This document shows positions 1 through 5,332 of a DNA stretch of 5,332 nucleotides, piece by piece. Origin of the DNA: Elusimicrobiota bacterium. GTDB lineage: Bacteria; Elusimicrobiota; Endomicrobiia; Endomicrobiales; Endomicrobiaceae. The translations under genes and the position numbers were made by a program. Numbering within the stretch: the stretch's first letter is position 1; each line of letters begins with the position of its first letter. A model generated the notes under the pieces. The model did no database searches and was not told where the DNA came from. It worked only from the letters and a program-made list of their open reading frames with translations. The stretch spans positions 1 to 5,332 of the forward strand of contig JAIRQB010000033.1 of the NCBI GenBank assembly GCA_031256695.1. The letters are read 5' to 3'.

Positions 1-15
1 GCGCTTACAAAAATT

Positions 16-387
16 TTATTTTCTTTCATTGGGCTTTTCCTTATTTCTTATTTCAGAGACAAAAGAAAAAAGAATGTCGGCTAAGGCAAAAGATAAAATT
101 GCCGCTTTTAAAATATAAATAAAAGTAATCTCGGCTCTGTCTTGCAATAGAAAAGCGTCTATATAATTTCTCATAGCGGAATATTCGCGCGGGACAGAAA
201 TCAATTCGCTTGAAGAGGCTATAGCGATAGACATAATCATTATCATTCCAAAAGTAACTCCGATTAAAATAAAAGCCTTTTTAAACCTGCCTATAATAAA
301 ATGCCCGAAGCCCGGTATTAAAAGAATAGTCGCCAAGACGGCAAAGGTATATTTTATGACGATAAGGAGTTTTACAGAAGTTTTCAT
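16..387 (-). CDS. Small TM2-like membrane protein of unknown function
   Basis: A 123-residue hydrophobic protein, last gene of the minus-strand operon. Likely membrane segments lie near residues 5-24, 38-57 and 88-109, with a polar, partly charged stretch between the second and third (58-87) and a charged tail (112-123). After the first hydrophobic stretch comes PGFGHFIIGRFKKA (25-38). This resembles the P-G-x-G-H-F-Y-x-G-R/K turn of TM2-domain and related small bacterial membrane proteins, and ADILFSF near the end (103-109) could match the late Asp of that fold. The family resemblance is recalled, not searched. The ATG directly follows the TAG stop of the glycerate kinase gene, with GGAG five bases upstream inside that gene's last codons, so translation is probably coupled. 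No catalytic motif is visible and the function is unknown. The gene is complete, ending in TAA 15 bases from the window edge. Confidence 0.8.
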   Translation of the reverse strand: MKTSVKLLIVIKYTFAVLATILLIPGFGHFIIGRFKKAFILIGVTFGMIMIMSIAIASSSELISVPREYSAMRNYIDAFLLQDRAEITFIYILKAAILSFALADILFSFVSEIRNKEKPNERK

Positions 388-1641
388 CTATGCTCCGCGT
401 CCTGCAAGTATTACGGCAATATCGTTGACATTTGTCCCGGTAGGACCTGTAAAAAGCAAAGCATTGACGGCTTTTAAAGCATTGTAAGAATCATTGTTTT
501 TTAAGACATCGTCAATTTTTATATTTTTTTCTCTTAAATTTTGAGCCGTCTGTCCGTCAACAATGCCGCCTGCGGCATCTGTAGGACCGTCTGTGCCGTC
601 AGAGCCTGCTGAAAAAATCAAAATATCTTTTAAGCCCTCTATGCCTGCGGCTGCCGCCAGAGCCGTCTCTTGATTTCTGCCGCCTTTCCCCGAGCCTTTT
701 AAATGGACGACAGTTTCACCGCCTAAAATCACAGCGCAAGGTCTTTTTAAACTATCCGCTTTATCTATTTGACAAGCGATAGATGAAAGTAAAAAACCTA
801 TTTCTCGGGCTTCGCTTTTCATATCAGAGCATAAAATAAGAGGCTCATAGCCGAGACTTTTAGCGGTTTTAGCGGCGCTTTCGCAAAGCCCGCTGACACT
901 GCCGCTGATTACTGTTTTGACATTGTGAAGTTTTTTAGGAGTCTCTTTTAAAATATATTCTCTTATGCTGTTTTTTAATTTTAAGTCATACTTTTCTATT
1001 ACGGCAAGCGCTTCCTCAGCCGAAGTTAAATCCGGAGCGGCGGGACCTGATGCTATAGAATCAAGCCTATCTCCTAAAACGTCAGACAAAACGATTGTAA
1101 AAATTCTCGCGGGATAACAGATTTCTGCAAAACGCCCCGCTTTAACTGCAGAAAGTCTTTTCCTTATCATATTGATTTCTACAATATCTGCGCCGCAAGC
1201 GAGAAGTTGTCTGTTGATAGCGGCAATATCTGAAAGCGTTATCCCCTTTAACGGCTTTTCAAAAAGAGCTGAGCCTCCGCCTGAAATTAGAAAAACAACT
1301 TCGTCTTTTTCGCCGAGGTATTGCGCGATGTCTAGAATTTTTTGAGTCCCCAAAATTGTGTTTTCATCTGAAATGGGATGTCCCGCTTCTATAATCTCTA
1401 AATCGCCTATTGCGCCTTTTGAATGAGCGTATTTTGTAATAACTACGCCGCCGCTTACGCGCGTGCCTAAATATTTATTGGCGGCTTCAGCCATTGCCCA
1501 AGCGGCTTTGCCGACGGCAAAAAGATAAACTTTGCCGTAAAATTTATGGCTTCCCAAAGCCTTCCTAACGGCGCTTTGAGGCATATTATCTGCGATAGAT
1601 TTGTTAATGATTGTTTGAGCATCTGTATAGAGTTTAGACAT
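388..1641 (-). CDS. Glycerate 2-kinase, class II (GckA/TtuD type, DUF4147-MOFRL)
   Basis: A 417-residue protein, the normal length for this family, predicted to phosphorylate D-glycerate with ATP to 2-phosphoglycerate in the cytoplasm and so feed lower glycolysis. Homologues are often misnamed hydroxypyruvate reductase (ttuD). Family signatures appear in order: GKAAWAM (44-50), GHP (87-89), ISGGGSAL (119-126), a basic INMIRKRLSAVKAGR helix (156-170), LSDVLGD with SGPAAPD (185-204), GGETVV (307-312), GKGGRNQE (318-325), SAGSDGTDGPTDAAGG (344-359) and GPTGTNVND (399-407). The N-terminal part is the DUF4147 domain; the C-terminal hundred or so residues are the MOFRL domain. No key motif is missing. 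The ATG has a strong AAAGGAG six bases upstream. It lies 14 nt after miaA and abuts the membrane-protein gene. The substrate is inferred from family; a related sugar acid cannot be excluded. I leave the symbol blank because gckA, garK and ttuD are used inconsistently. Confidence 0.93.
   Translation of the reverse strand: MSKLYTDAQTIINKSIADNMPQSAVRKALGSHKFYGKVYLFAVGKAAWAMAEAANKYLGTRVSGGVVITKYAHSKGAIGDLEIIEAGHPISDENTILGTQKILDIAQYLGEKDEVVFLISGGGSALFEKPLKGITLSDIAAINRQLLACGADIVEINMIRKRLSAVKAGRFAEICYPARIFTIVLSDVLGDRLDSIASGPAAPDLTSAEEALAVIEKYDLKLKNSIREYILKETPKKLHNVKTVISGSVSGLCESAAKTAKSLGYEPLILCSDMKSEAREIGFLLSSIACQIDKADSLKRPCAVILGGETVVHLKGSGKGGRNQETALAAAAGIEGLKDILIFSAGSDGTDGPTDAAGGIVDGQTAQNLREKNIKIDDVLKNNDSYNALKAVNALLFTGPTGTNVNDIAVILAGRGA
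393..396 (-). promoter_or_regulatory. Ribosome binding site of the TM2-like gene, inside the upstream gene
   Basis: On the minus strand GGAG lies five bases before the ATG at 387 and falls within the last codons of the glycerate kinase gene. It supports this start and re-initiation by ribosomes finishing the upstream gene. Confidence 0.6.
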
Positions 1642-1647
1642 TTTCCG

Positions 1648-1654
1648 CTCCTTT
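1648..1654 (-). promoter_or_regulatory. Strong Shine-Dalgarno site of the glycerate kinase gene
   Basis: AAAGGAG on the minus strand, six bases before the ATG at 1641, within the 14-nt gap after the miaA stop. It is the best ribosome binding site in the operon and clearly stronger than those of rlmB and miaA, which suggests relatively high translation of the kinase from the shared message. Confidence 0.75.
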
Positions 1655-1655
1655 T

Positions 1656-2513
1656 TTAGACATTGATTTTTTCTATATCCGTCTGCCCTCTAAACCAAGT
1701 AAATTGTCTCTTGGCATATTGGCGGGTTTTTGCGCAAAGTTCTTTGATTAAATCATCTTTTGAAATTTCGCATTTTAAAAATTGCAAAACTTGCTTATAG
1801 CCTATTGAATTAAAAGCGGGACATTCTTCGCTAAAACCCATCTGCAAAACTTCTCTTGTTTCCTCTATCAAACCGTTTTCAATCATCGCTAAACACCTTT
1901 TATTTATCCTCTCATAAAGGCGCGCTCTGTCTGCATTTAGAAAATAATGCTTAAAATCATAGCGTTTTACTCTCGGCTTAAAATGGGAAGTTACAGTTTT
2001 GCCTGATAAAATATTTATTTCCAATGCCCTGAGCAGCCTTTGAGGATTGTCTTTGTGTTTTAGAGCGCTTTCGCCGTCAAGTTTTAATAATTCCTCATAG
2101 AGTTGAGCCGCTGTTTTTTTAGACAAAACTTCTCTTAAAGAGGAATCGGCGGGCGGCATTTCGTCAAGCCCGTATAAAAGCGCTTTTATATAAAGACCCG
2201 TTCCGCCTGATATTACGGGCAATTTTCCCGCTTTTATTATTTCTTTTATTTTAGCGTTCGCATCTTTTGCAAAATCAGCCGCGCTGTATTTGCAATCAGG
2301 CTCTATAATATCTGTGAGATATTGTTTTATGCCGTCTATTATTCTGCATCCGTCTGAGAGAAATCCTTCTTTGTTAGAGCCGATATTTAAATATTTGTAA
2401 ACCTGACGGGAGTCGCTTGAAATTATTTCGCCTTTATTTTTCTTGCAAAAATCAACGGCAAATTTTGTTTTGCCGCTTGCCGTAGCGCCTGATATGACTA
2501 TTATTTTTTCCAT
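1656..2513 (-). CDS. miaA: tRNA dimethylallyltransferase (tRNA A37 isopentenyltransferase)
   Basis: A 285-residue protein, slightly shorter than the usual 300-316. It transfers a dimethylallyl group to N6 of A37 next to the anticodon in tRNAs reading UNN codons, giving i6A, which steadies codon pairing and frame. Visible motifs are the P-loop GATASGKT (9-16), DSRQVYK (34-40) with the likely catalytic Asp34, SGGTGLYIKALL (102-113), NPQRLLRALEI (156-166), GYKQVLQFL (238-246) and TRQYAKRQFTWF (263-274), all as expected for MiaA. One oddity is that the usual HHLID-type segment reads QYLTD (64-68), so both histidines are replaced; the following YSAADF (76-81) is normal. It starts 18 nt after rlmB. 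The leader before the ATG is purine-rich but lacks GGAG, so coupling to rlmB translation is plausible. MiaB, which would convert i6A to ms2i6A, is not in this window. Confidence 0.95.
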   Translation of the reverse strand: MEKIIVISGATASGKTKFAVDFCKKNKGEIISSDSRQVYKYLNIGSNKEGFLSDGCRIIDGIKQYLTDIIEPDCKYSAADFAKDANAKIKEIIKAGKLPVISGGTGLYIKALLYGLDEMPPADSSLREVLSKKTAAQLYEELLKLDGESALKHKDNPQRLLRALEINILSGKTVTSHFKPRVKRYDFKHYFLNADRARLYERINKRCLAMIENGLIEETREVLQMGFSEECPAFNSIGYKQVLQFLKCEISKDDLIKELCAKTRQYAKRQFTWFRGQTDIEKINV

Positions 2514-2531
2514 ATCTTATTCTTGTAAAAC

Positions 2532-3266
2532 TTAAACCAAAGACAATGCCCTTTTAGAAATTTCATAGAGAGCCACAGCGCTTGCGCAAGAAGCGTTTAG
2601 AGAGGATATTGAATCGCTTTGAGGTATGGATATTAGAAAATCGCATTTTTCTTTTGTCAATCTGTGTAAACCGTTTCCTTCTCCGCCGACTACTATAGCC
2701 GTTGGAAAAACAAAATCAGCGCCTGATATATCTTTACCGCTTCTGTCTAAACCGTATATCCAGAAACCATTCTCTTTTAACAATTCTATAGTCTGATTTA
2801 TATTTGAAACTCGAGCAATATCAATATGCTCTATAGCGCCCGCTGAAGTTTTTGAAACGGTTTCATTTACAGAGGCGCTATGCCTTTTAGGGATTACAAC
2901 GCCGACTGCTCCGAAAGCGGCGCAATTTCTAATTATTGCGCCTAAATTATGAGGGTCTTCTATAGAATCTAAAACAGCCAAAAAAGAATTTGTCTTTTTT
3001 TTTGCCGCTTCTATTAAATTTTCAATATCCTCATATTTAGCGGGAGAGATTTCCGCCGCTATGCCTTGCGAATTTGCTGAAAGTTTATCCAACTTTTTCG
3101 GCGGACAATTTTGCAAAACTATGCCTTTTTGCCTAGCGAGTTTTATTATTTTAGAAACGGCATCGCCTCTTGCTGTTTGAGATAAAAGTATTTTATTTAT
3201 CTCTCTTTTGCCGCTTAAAAGCGCTTCTAAAACGGAATTCCGCCCGTAAATAAAATTATTTTCCAT
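2532..3266 (-). CDS. rlmB: 23S rRNA (guanosine-2'-O-)-methyltransferase, RlmB/TrmH (SPOUT) family
   Basis: From the ATG at 3266 the protein has 244 residues, matching E. coli RlmB (243). RlmB uses S-adenosylmethionine to methylate the ribose of G2251 in the 23S rRNA P-loop. The N-terminus FIYGRNSVLEAL (5-16) opens the L30e-like substrate-binding domain (to about residue 78) that separates RlmB/MRM1 enzymes from TrmH and TrmL. The SPOUT domain follows with its three motifs: SIEDPHNLGAIIRNCAAFG (101-119, with Asn107 and Arg113), VVGGEGNGL (192-200, with Glu196) and IPQSDSISSLNASCASA (214-230). In motif 3 a Gln stands where family members usually have Met (IPM). The reading frame stays open upstream to a TTG at 3332, which would add 22 basic residues, but that TTG has no purine-rich site before it and the family length fits the ATG. 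Exact target base is inferred from family. It is the first gene of the apparent operon. Confidence 0.9.
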   Translation of the reverse strand: MENNFIYGRNSVLEALLSGKREINKILLSQTARGDAVSKIIKLARQKGIVLQNCPPKKLDKLSANSQGIAAEISPAKYEDIENLIEAAKKKTNSFLAVLDSIEDPHNLGAIIRNCAAFGAVGVVIPKRHSASVNETVSKTSAGAIEHIDIARVSNINQTIELLKENGFWIYGLDRSGKDISGADFVFPTAIVVGGEGNGLHRLTKEKCDFLISIPQSDSISSLNASCASAVALYEISKRALSLV

Positions 3267-3356
3267 ATATTTTCTCTTTCTTTTTGCCGCAAAAACTTTT
3301 AAAGCCCGTTTTTCCAGCCGATATGCCGTCAAAATAGCAAATAATTTTAAACTTTA

Positions 3357-3362
3357 TATAAT
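3357..3362 (+). promoter_or_regulatory. Candidate -10 element for the plus-strand membrane protein gene
   Basis: A perfect TATAAT sits 37 bases upstream of the ATG at 3400, at the right distance for a short leader. The -35 position 17 bases upstream reads ATAGCA, a poor match, so the promoter would be weak or need an activator. The same AT-rich patch contains TATTAT and TATATA on the other strand and could serve the minus-strand operon too. Confidence 0.35.
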
Positions 3363-3390
3363 AGCGCCCGATTGAACGGATAATCATCGC

Positions 3391-3395
3391 GGAAG
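3391..3395 (+). promoter_or_regulatory. Ribosome binding site of the 190-residue membrane protein
   Basis: GGAAG lies four bases before the ATG at 3400. The match is moderate and the spacing slightly short, but it is the only candidate site and agrees with this start. Confidence 0.5.
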
Positions 3396-3399
3396 AATA

Positions 3400-3972
3400 A
3401 TGAAAAAAAATTTAAAAATACCCGCCGTTTTAGCGCTATTGTTTATTTCAATTTTTGCTCAAGCGGCGGGTTATTATTTTTCAAGAAGTTTTTCTGTTTT
3501 AAGTTTAAGTTTGCTCTCTTTTATAATTTCCTTTGAAGTCCTTCTCTATTTTACAAAAACTCAAGAATCAAAATTTTCAGAGTTCTATATGAGAGATTTA
3601 AAAAAAGCGGGCTTAAAATCGTCGGTGTTAAACGCAGGCGCGGTGATTTTCTTTTCTCTGCTCGTCTTGTCAAAATTGTTTAAGGTTTTGCAGGACGCCC
3701 ATAGTTTTGATGCGGCGACAGCCCAGTATTTTGTTTTGACGGCGCTTTTTGTTTTTATATTATGCTCCCGTCTTGTTTTTGGAAACAAAACTTTGTTTAG
3801 GATTTTTCTTTTTTCTTCCATCTCCGCTTTGCTGGCGGAGTTTTGCATTTTTGCAGTCTCAAAAAGCGGGATTTTCTCTTTGGATATTTATGCTTCTTTC
3901 TTTTTAATATCAACTGTTTTAGTTTTGTCGGTTCTGTCAATAATAAAATCAATAAAGGCGGTTAAAAATTAA
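3400..3972 (+). CDS. Polytopic membrane protein of unknown function
   Basis: A 190-residue, strongly hydrophobic protein that I do not recognise. Predicted membrane segments lie near residues 7-24, 31-52, 76-95, 110-127, 133-153 and 163-183, giving about six helices. A basic start (MKKNLK) and basic end (KSIKAVKN) both suggest cytoplasmic termini. The only sizeable hydrophilic stretch is 53-75 (TKTQESKF, RDLKKAGLK), a likely cytoplasmic loop. The first segment ends in AQAAG and could be read as a signal peptide, but the hydrophobic helices that follow favour a membrane anchor. No catalytic, binding or transporter signature is visible. Reality as a gene is supported by the uninterrupted frame, the GGAAG site, the upstream TATAAT and the downstream hairpin. 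It lies in the same direction as topA, 196 nt upstream, but that gap with its terminator argues against a tight operon. Similar small proteins are often poorly conserved and lineage-specific. Confidence 0.78.
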   Translation: MKKNLKIPAVLALLFISIFAQAAGYYFSRSFSVLSLSLLSFIISFEVLLYFTKTQESKFSEFYMRDLKKAGLKSSVLNAGAVIFFSLLVLSKLFKVLQDAHSFDAATAQYFVLTALFVFILCSRLVFGNKTLFRIFLFSSISALLAEFCIFAVSKSGIFSLDIYASFFLISTVLVLSVLSIIKSIKAVKN

Positions 3973-4081
3973 GAGTTTAGAGTTATGAATGCATTGCTTC
4001 AAGCAGGAAATAAACAGCGTATAAACAACAATGCATTCCGCGTCTAATGGACAGGCGTAAAATGCGCTGTGAAGTTGATAA
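3973..4081 (+). other. Non-coding gap with inverted repeats, possible small RNA or long 3' leader
   Basis: No convincing gene lies between the membrane protein and the terminator hairpin. On the plus strand several short helices are possible: GAATGCATTG with CAATGCATTC (10 bp), CGC-GTC (4039-4044) with GAC-AG-GCG (4050-4057), and ACAGGCG (4051-4057) with CGCTGT (4065-4070) allowing one bulged G; the last two exclude each other. With the terminator at 4082-4124 this could be a transcript of about 130 nt, or simply the 3' untranslated region of the membrane protein gene. I do not recognise it as 6S RNA, tmRNA, SRP RNA or a known riboswitch. Confidence 0.3.
3987..4038. repeat. 10-bp perfect inverted repeat, two AATGCATT palindromes 42 bp apart
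   Basis: GAATGCATTG at 3987-3996 is the exact reverse complement of CAATGCATTC at 4029-4038. Each arm contains the 8-bp palindrome AATGCATT, so the pair is both inverted and direct. The palindromes are 42 bp apart, close to four helical turns, so they would face the same side of the DNA. This could be a pair of binding sites for a dimeric regulator, or the base of an RNA hairpin with a 32-nt loop. Seen directly; function is inferred. Confidence 0.5.
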
Positions 4082-4104
4082 GCGAGGCGGCGGAAGAATC
4101 TATT
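4075..4104 (+). promoter_or_regulatory. Weak candidate topA promoter overlapping the terminator hairpin
   Basis: TTGATA (4075-4080, five of six bases of the sigma-70 -35 consensus) is followed after 18 bases by TCTATT (4099-4104, four of six bases of the -10). A transcript from here would begin near 4111, inside the right arm of the hairpin, and so would not form the terminator. It is the best candidate I can find between the hairpin and topA, but it rests on a modest match. Confidence 0.22.
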
Positions 4105-4124
4105 TTCTTTTGCCGCCTGCTTTT
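4082..4124 (+). terminator. Rho-independent-type terminator hairpin upstream of topA
   Basis: AGGCGGC (4085-4091) pairs with GCCGCCT (4112-4118). The stem continues inward through GGAAGAA (4092-4098) pairing with TTCTTTT (4105-4111), two pairs being G-U, leaving a six-base loop (4099-4104). Outward, GC at 4082-4083 can pair with GC at 4119-4120 around a bulged G. Four Ts follow, then an A run, so the U tract is short. The G-U pairs favour the plus-strand RNA, and there is no T run on the other side. It most likely ends transcription of the membrane protein gene or a small RNA, and could attenuate read-through into topA. Confidence 0.7.
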
Positions 4125-4158
4125 AAAAAAGGGAAAAATTGAAAATTAAAAAATAAGC

Positions 4159-4162
4159 GAGG
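4159..4162 (+). promoter_or_regulatory. Ribosome binding site of topA
   Basis: GAGG lies six bases before the ATG at 4169, good spacing, and decides the topA start together with the conserved N-terminus that follows. The bases just upstream (4125-4156) are almost all A and T, with four A tracts in succession. Confidence 0.7.
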
Positions 4163-4168
4163 TTTAAG

Positions 4169-5332
4169 ATGTCAAAATATCTTGTAATTGTGGAATCTCC
4201 GGCAAAAGAAAAAACCATATCTAAAATTTTAGGCGGCGACTTTGAAGTCAAGAGTTCTTTCGGACATATCAGAGATTTGCCGGCAAGCAAATTAGGAATT
4301 GACGCCGACAATAACTTTGAGCCTACATATATCAATATGCCCAAATCTCAAAAAACTATAAGTTTTTTAAAAAACAGGTCTGATGCCGCGGAAAAAATTT
4401 ATCTTGCTACCGACCTTGACAGGGAAGGCGAGGCTATAGCGTGGCATTTGAAAGAAGCGTTGCAATTGCCTGATTCCAAACTTGAAAGGATTACTTTTAG
4501 CGAAATTACGCCTGATGCCGTCAGAGGCGCTGTGGCAAATCCGCGCAAACTCAATATGGCTTTAGTTGACAGTCAGCAAGCGCGCAGGATTTTAGACAGG
4601 ATAGTAGGCTATAAACTCTCTCCGCTTTTATGGAAGAAAGTAAAAAGAGGTCTCTCTGCCGGCAGAGTTCAATCCGCCGCCGTTATGATTATTTGCGATA
4701 GAGAAGAAGAAATAAAAGCCTTTGTTCCCGAAGAGTATTGGAGCATTGAAGTTGATTTGTCAAAAAAAGATTCAGGCGAATCATTCAAAGCCTCTCTGCA
4801 TTCAAAAGACGGCGTCAAATATGAGAAATTGTCAATCAAAAACAAAGAAGAAGCCGCCCAAATTTTAAGCGGTTTGGAAAATGCTCAATACATAGTTTCT
4901 TCGGTTGAAACAAAGCAAAAGAGGCGCTCGCCTTATCCGCCGTATACTACTTCAACAATGCAGCAGGATGCATCGCACAGGCTCGGTTTTACCTCTGCAA
5001 AAACTATGTCAACGGCGCAAAAATTATACGAGGGCATAAATATACAAGGCTCAAATACAGGGCTTATAACATATATGAGGACGGATTCTTTAAATATAGC
5101 CGCAAGTTGTCGAGTTCAAACTCAAAAATTTATAGCCTCTTTTTACGGGGAAAATTTTCTGCCGCCTAAACCAAGATTTTATTCTGCAAAAACAAAAGGC
5201 GCTCAAGAAGCCCATGAGGCTATAAGACCGGCTTATCCTGATAAAACTCCGCAATCCATAAAGCAATATCTTTCCGCGGAGGAATTTAAACTCTATGATT
5301 TGATTTGGAAAAGATTTATAGCCAGCCAGATG
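4169..5332 (+). CDS. topA: DNA topoisomerase I (type IA), 3' end beyond the window
   Basis: The first 388 codons are present and open to the window edge; family members run about 690-870 residues, so the rest of the core and the C-terminal DNA-binding region are missing here. The enzyme relaxes negative supercoils by cutting one strand and passing the other through the break. It opens with the TOPRIM domain: YLVIVESPAK (4-13) with Glu9, FGHIRDLP (31-38) with His33, and ATDLDREGEAIAWH (80-93) with the metal-binding acids Asp82, Asp84 and Glu86. LSAGRVQS (162-169) follows. GLITYMRTDS (298-307) carries the nucleophilic Tyr302, which forms the 5'-phosphotyrosine link, and Arg304. AQEAHEAIRP (345-354) contains the conserved His349. 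All key residues in this part are intact and there is no frameshift. It is preceded by a terminator hairpin, so it probably has its own promoter or receives limited read-through. Confidence 0.97.
   Translation, partial: MSKYLVIVESPAKEKTISKILGGDFEVKSSFGHIRDLPASKLGIDADNNFEPTYINMPKSQKTISFLKNRSDAAEKIYLATDLDREGEAIAWHLKEALQLPDSKLERITFSEITPDAVRGAVANPRKLNMALVDSQQARRILDRIVGYKLSPLLWKKVKRGLSAGRVQSAAVMIICDREEEIKAFVPEEYWSIEVDLSKKDSGESFKASLHSKDGVKYEKLSIKNKEEAAQILSGLENAQYIVSSVETKQKRRSPYPPYTTSTMQQDASHRLGFTSAKTMSTAQKLYEGINIQGSNTGLITYMRTDSLNIAASCRVQTQKFIASFYGENFLPPKPRFYSAKTKGAQEAHEAIRPAYPDKTPQSIKQYLSAEEFKLYDLIWKRFIASQM

Larger units (their letters stand above)
3267..3399. promoter_or_regulatory. Divergent control region between rlmB and the plus-strand membrane protein gene
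   Basis: These 133 bases separate two outward-reading start codons, so both transcripts probably begin here. The centre (3333-3363) is very AT-rich. On the minus strand, weak pairs such as TTATCC (3383-3378), 17 bases, TATATA (3360-3355) are possible but not convincing. An inverted repeat, TTTTTGC/GCAAAAA around one central base, occupies 3281-3295 just ahead of the rlmB start and could form a small hairpin near its ribosome binding site. I see no clear operator or riboswitch. Confidence 0.55.

Noticed and set aside
3327..3332. TTGACG on the minus strand as a -35 element for rlmB
   Set aside because: The position 17 bases downstream reads ACGGGC, not a -10 element, and the next AT-rich hexamer is too far away (about 23 bases).
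3585..3848. 87-codon open frame on the minus strand
   Set aside because: It lies wholly inside the plus-strand membrane protein gene, has no ribosome binding site or family motif, and its basic, low-complexity composition is what an antisense reading of a hydrophobic gene gives.
3985..4047. 20-codon open frame starting MNALLQAG, in the gap before topA
   Set aside because: There is no Shine-Dalgarno site before the ATG, and the start and end are formed by the inverted repeat arms. More likely structural or chance.
3389..4099. Direct repeat GCGGAAGAAT at 3389-3398 and 4090-4099
   Set aside because: Only ten bases. One copy is a ribosome binding site region and the other is part of a terminator stem, so a shared role is unlikely and chance is adequate.
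4139..4144. TTGAAA as a -35 element for topA
   Set aside because: A -10 at normal spacing would fall at about 4162, over the ribosome binding site and start codon, leaving no room for a leader.
3973..4168. tRNA, 6S RNA, tmRNA or known riboswitch in the gap
   Set aside because: No cloverleaf, CCA end, T-loop, tmRNA tag or recognised riboswitch core could be found by eye; only generic hairpins are present.
4123..4344. 73-codon open frame on the minus strand
   Set aside because: It is antisense to the topA start and leader; topA is certain from its motifs, and this frame has no recognisable features.

Overview
This window is ordinary bacterial chromosome from an AT-rich genome. It holds four genes on the minus strand and two on the plus strand, which diverge from a shared control region near 3267-3399. 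Many A/T-ending codons (AAA, TTT, ATA) occur alongside GCG, GCC, CCG and GGC. The housekeeping enzymes are plainly bacterial, but nothing fixes the phylum. My weak guess is an AT-rich, host-associated lineage such as Elusimicrobiota, from overall flavour only; I could not test it.

Minus strand, read from 3266 down to 16: an RlmB-type 23S rRNA ribose methyltransferase, MiaA (tRNA A37 dimethylallyltransferase), a class II glycerate 2-kinase of the GckA/TtuD (DUF4147-MOFRL) family, and a 123-residue membrane protein with a TM2-like PGFGHF..GR motif. The gaps are 18, 14 and 0 nt, so this looks like one operon. The first two genes modify RNA of the translation machinery. The third makes 2-phosphoglycerate, and the fourth is unknown. 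I see no shared pathway; co-transcription is inferred from spacing.

Plus strand: a 190-residue membrane protein of unknown function with about six membrane segments (3400-3972), then a 196-nt non-coding gap, then the first 388 codons of topA (DNA topoisomerase I), cut off by the window edge. The gap holds a pair of AATGCATT palindromes 42 bp apart, a strong terminator-like hairpin and an A-tract-rich topA leader. It is the only part of the window that the genes do not explain.

I found no mobile element, CRISPR array, tRNA, rRNA, phage or defence module, and no convincing undescribed system. The best leads are the structured gap upstream of topA, the uncharacterised membrane protein before it, and the mixed content of the minus-strand operon.
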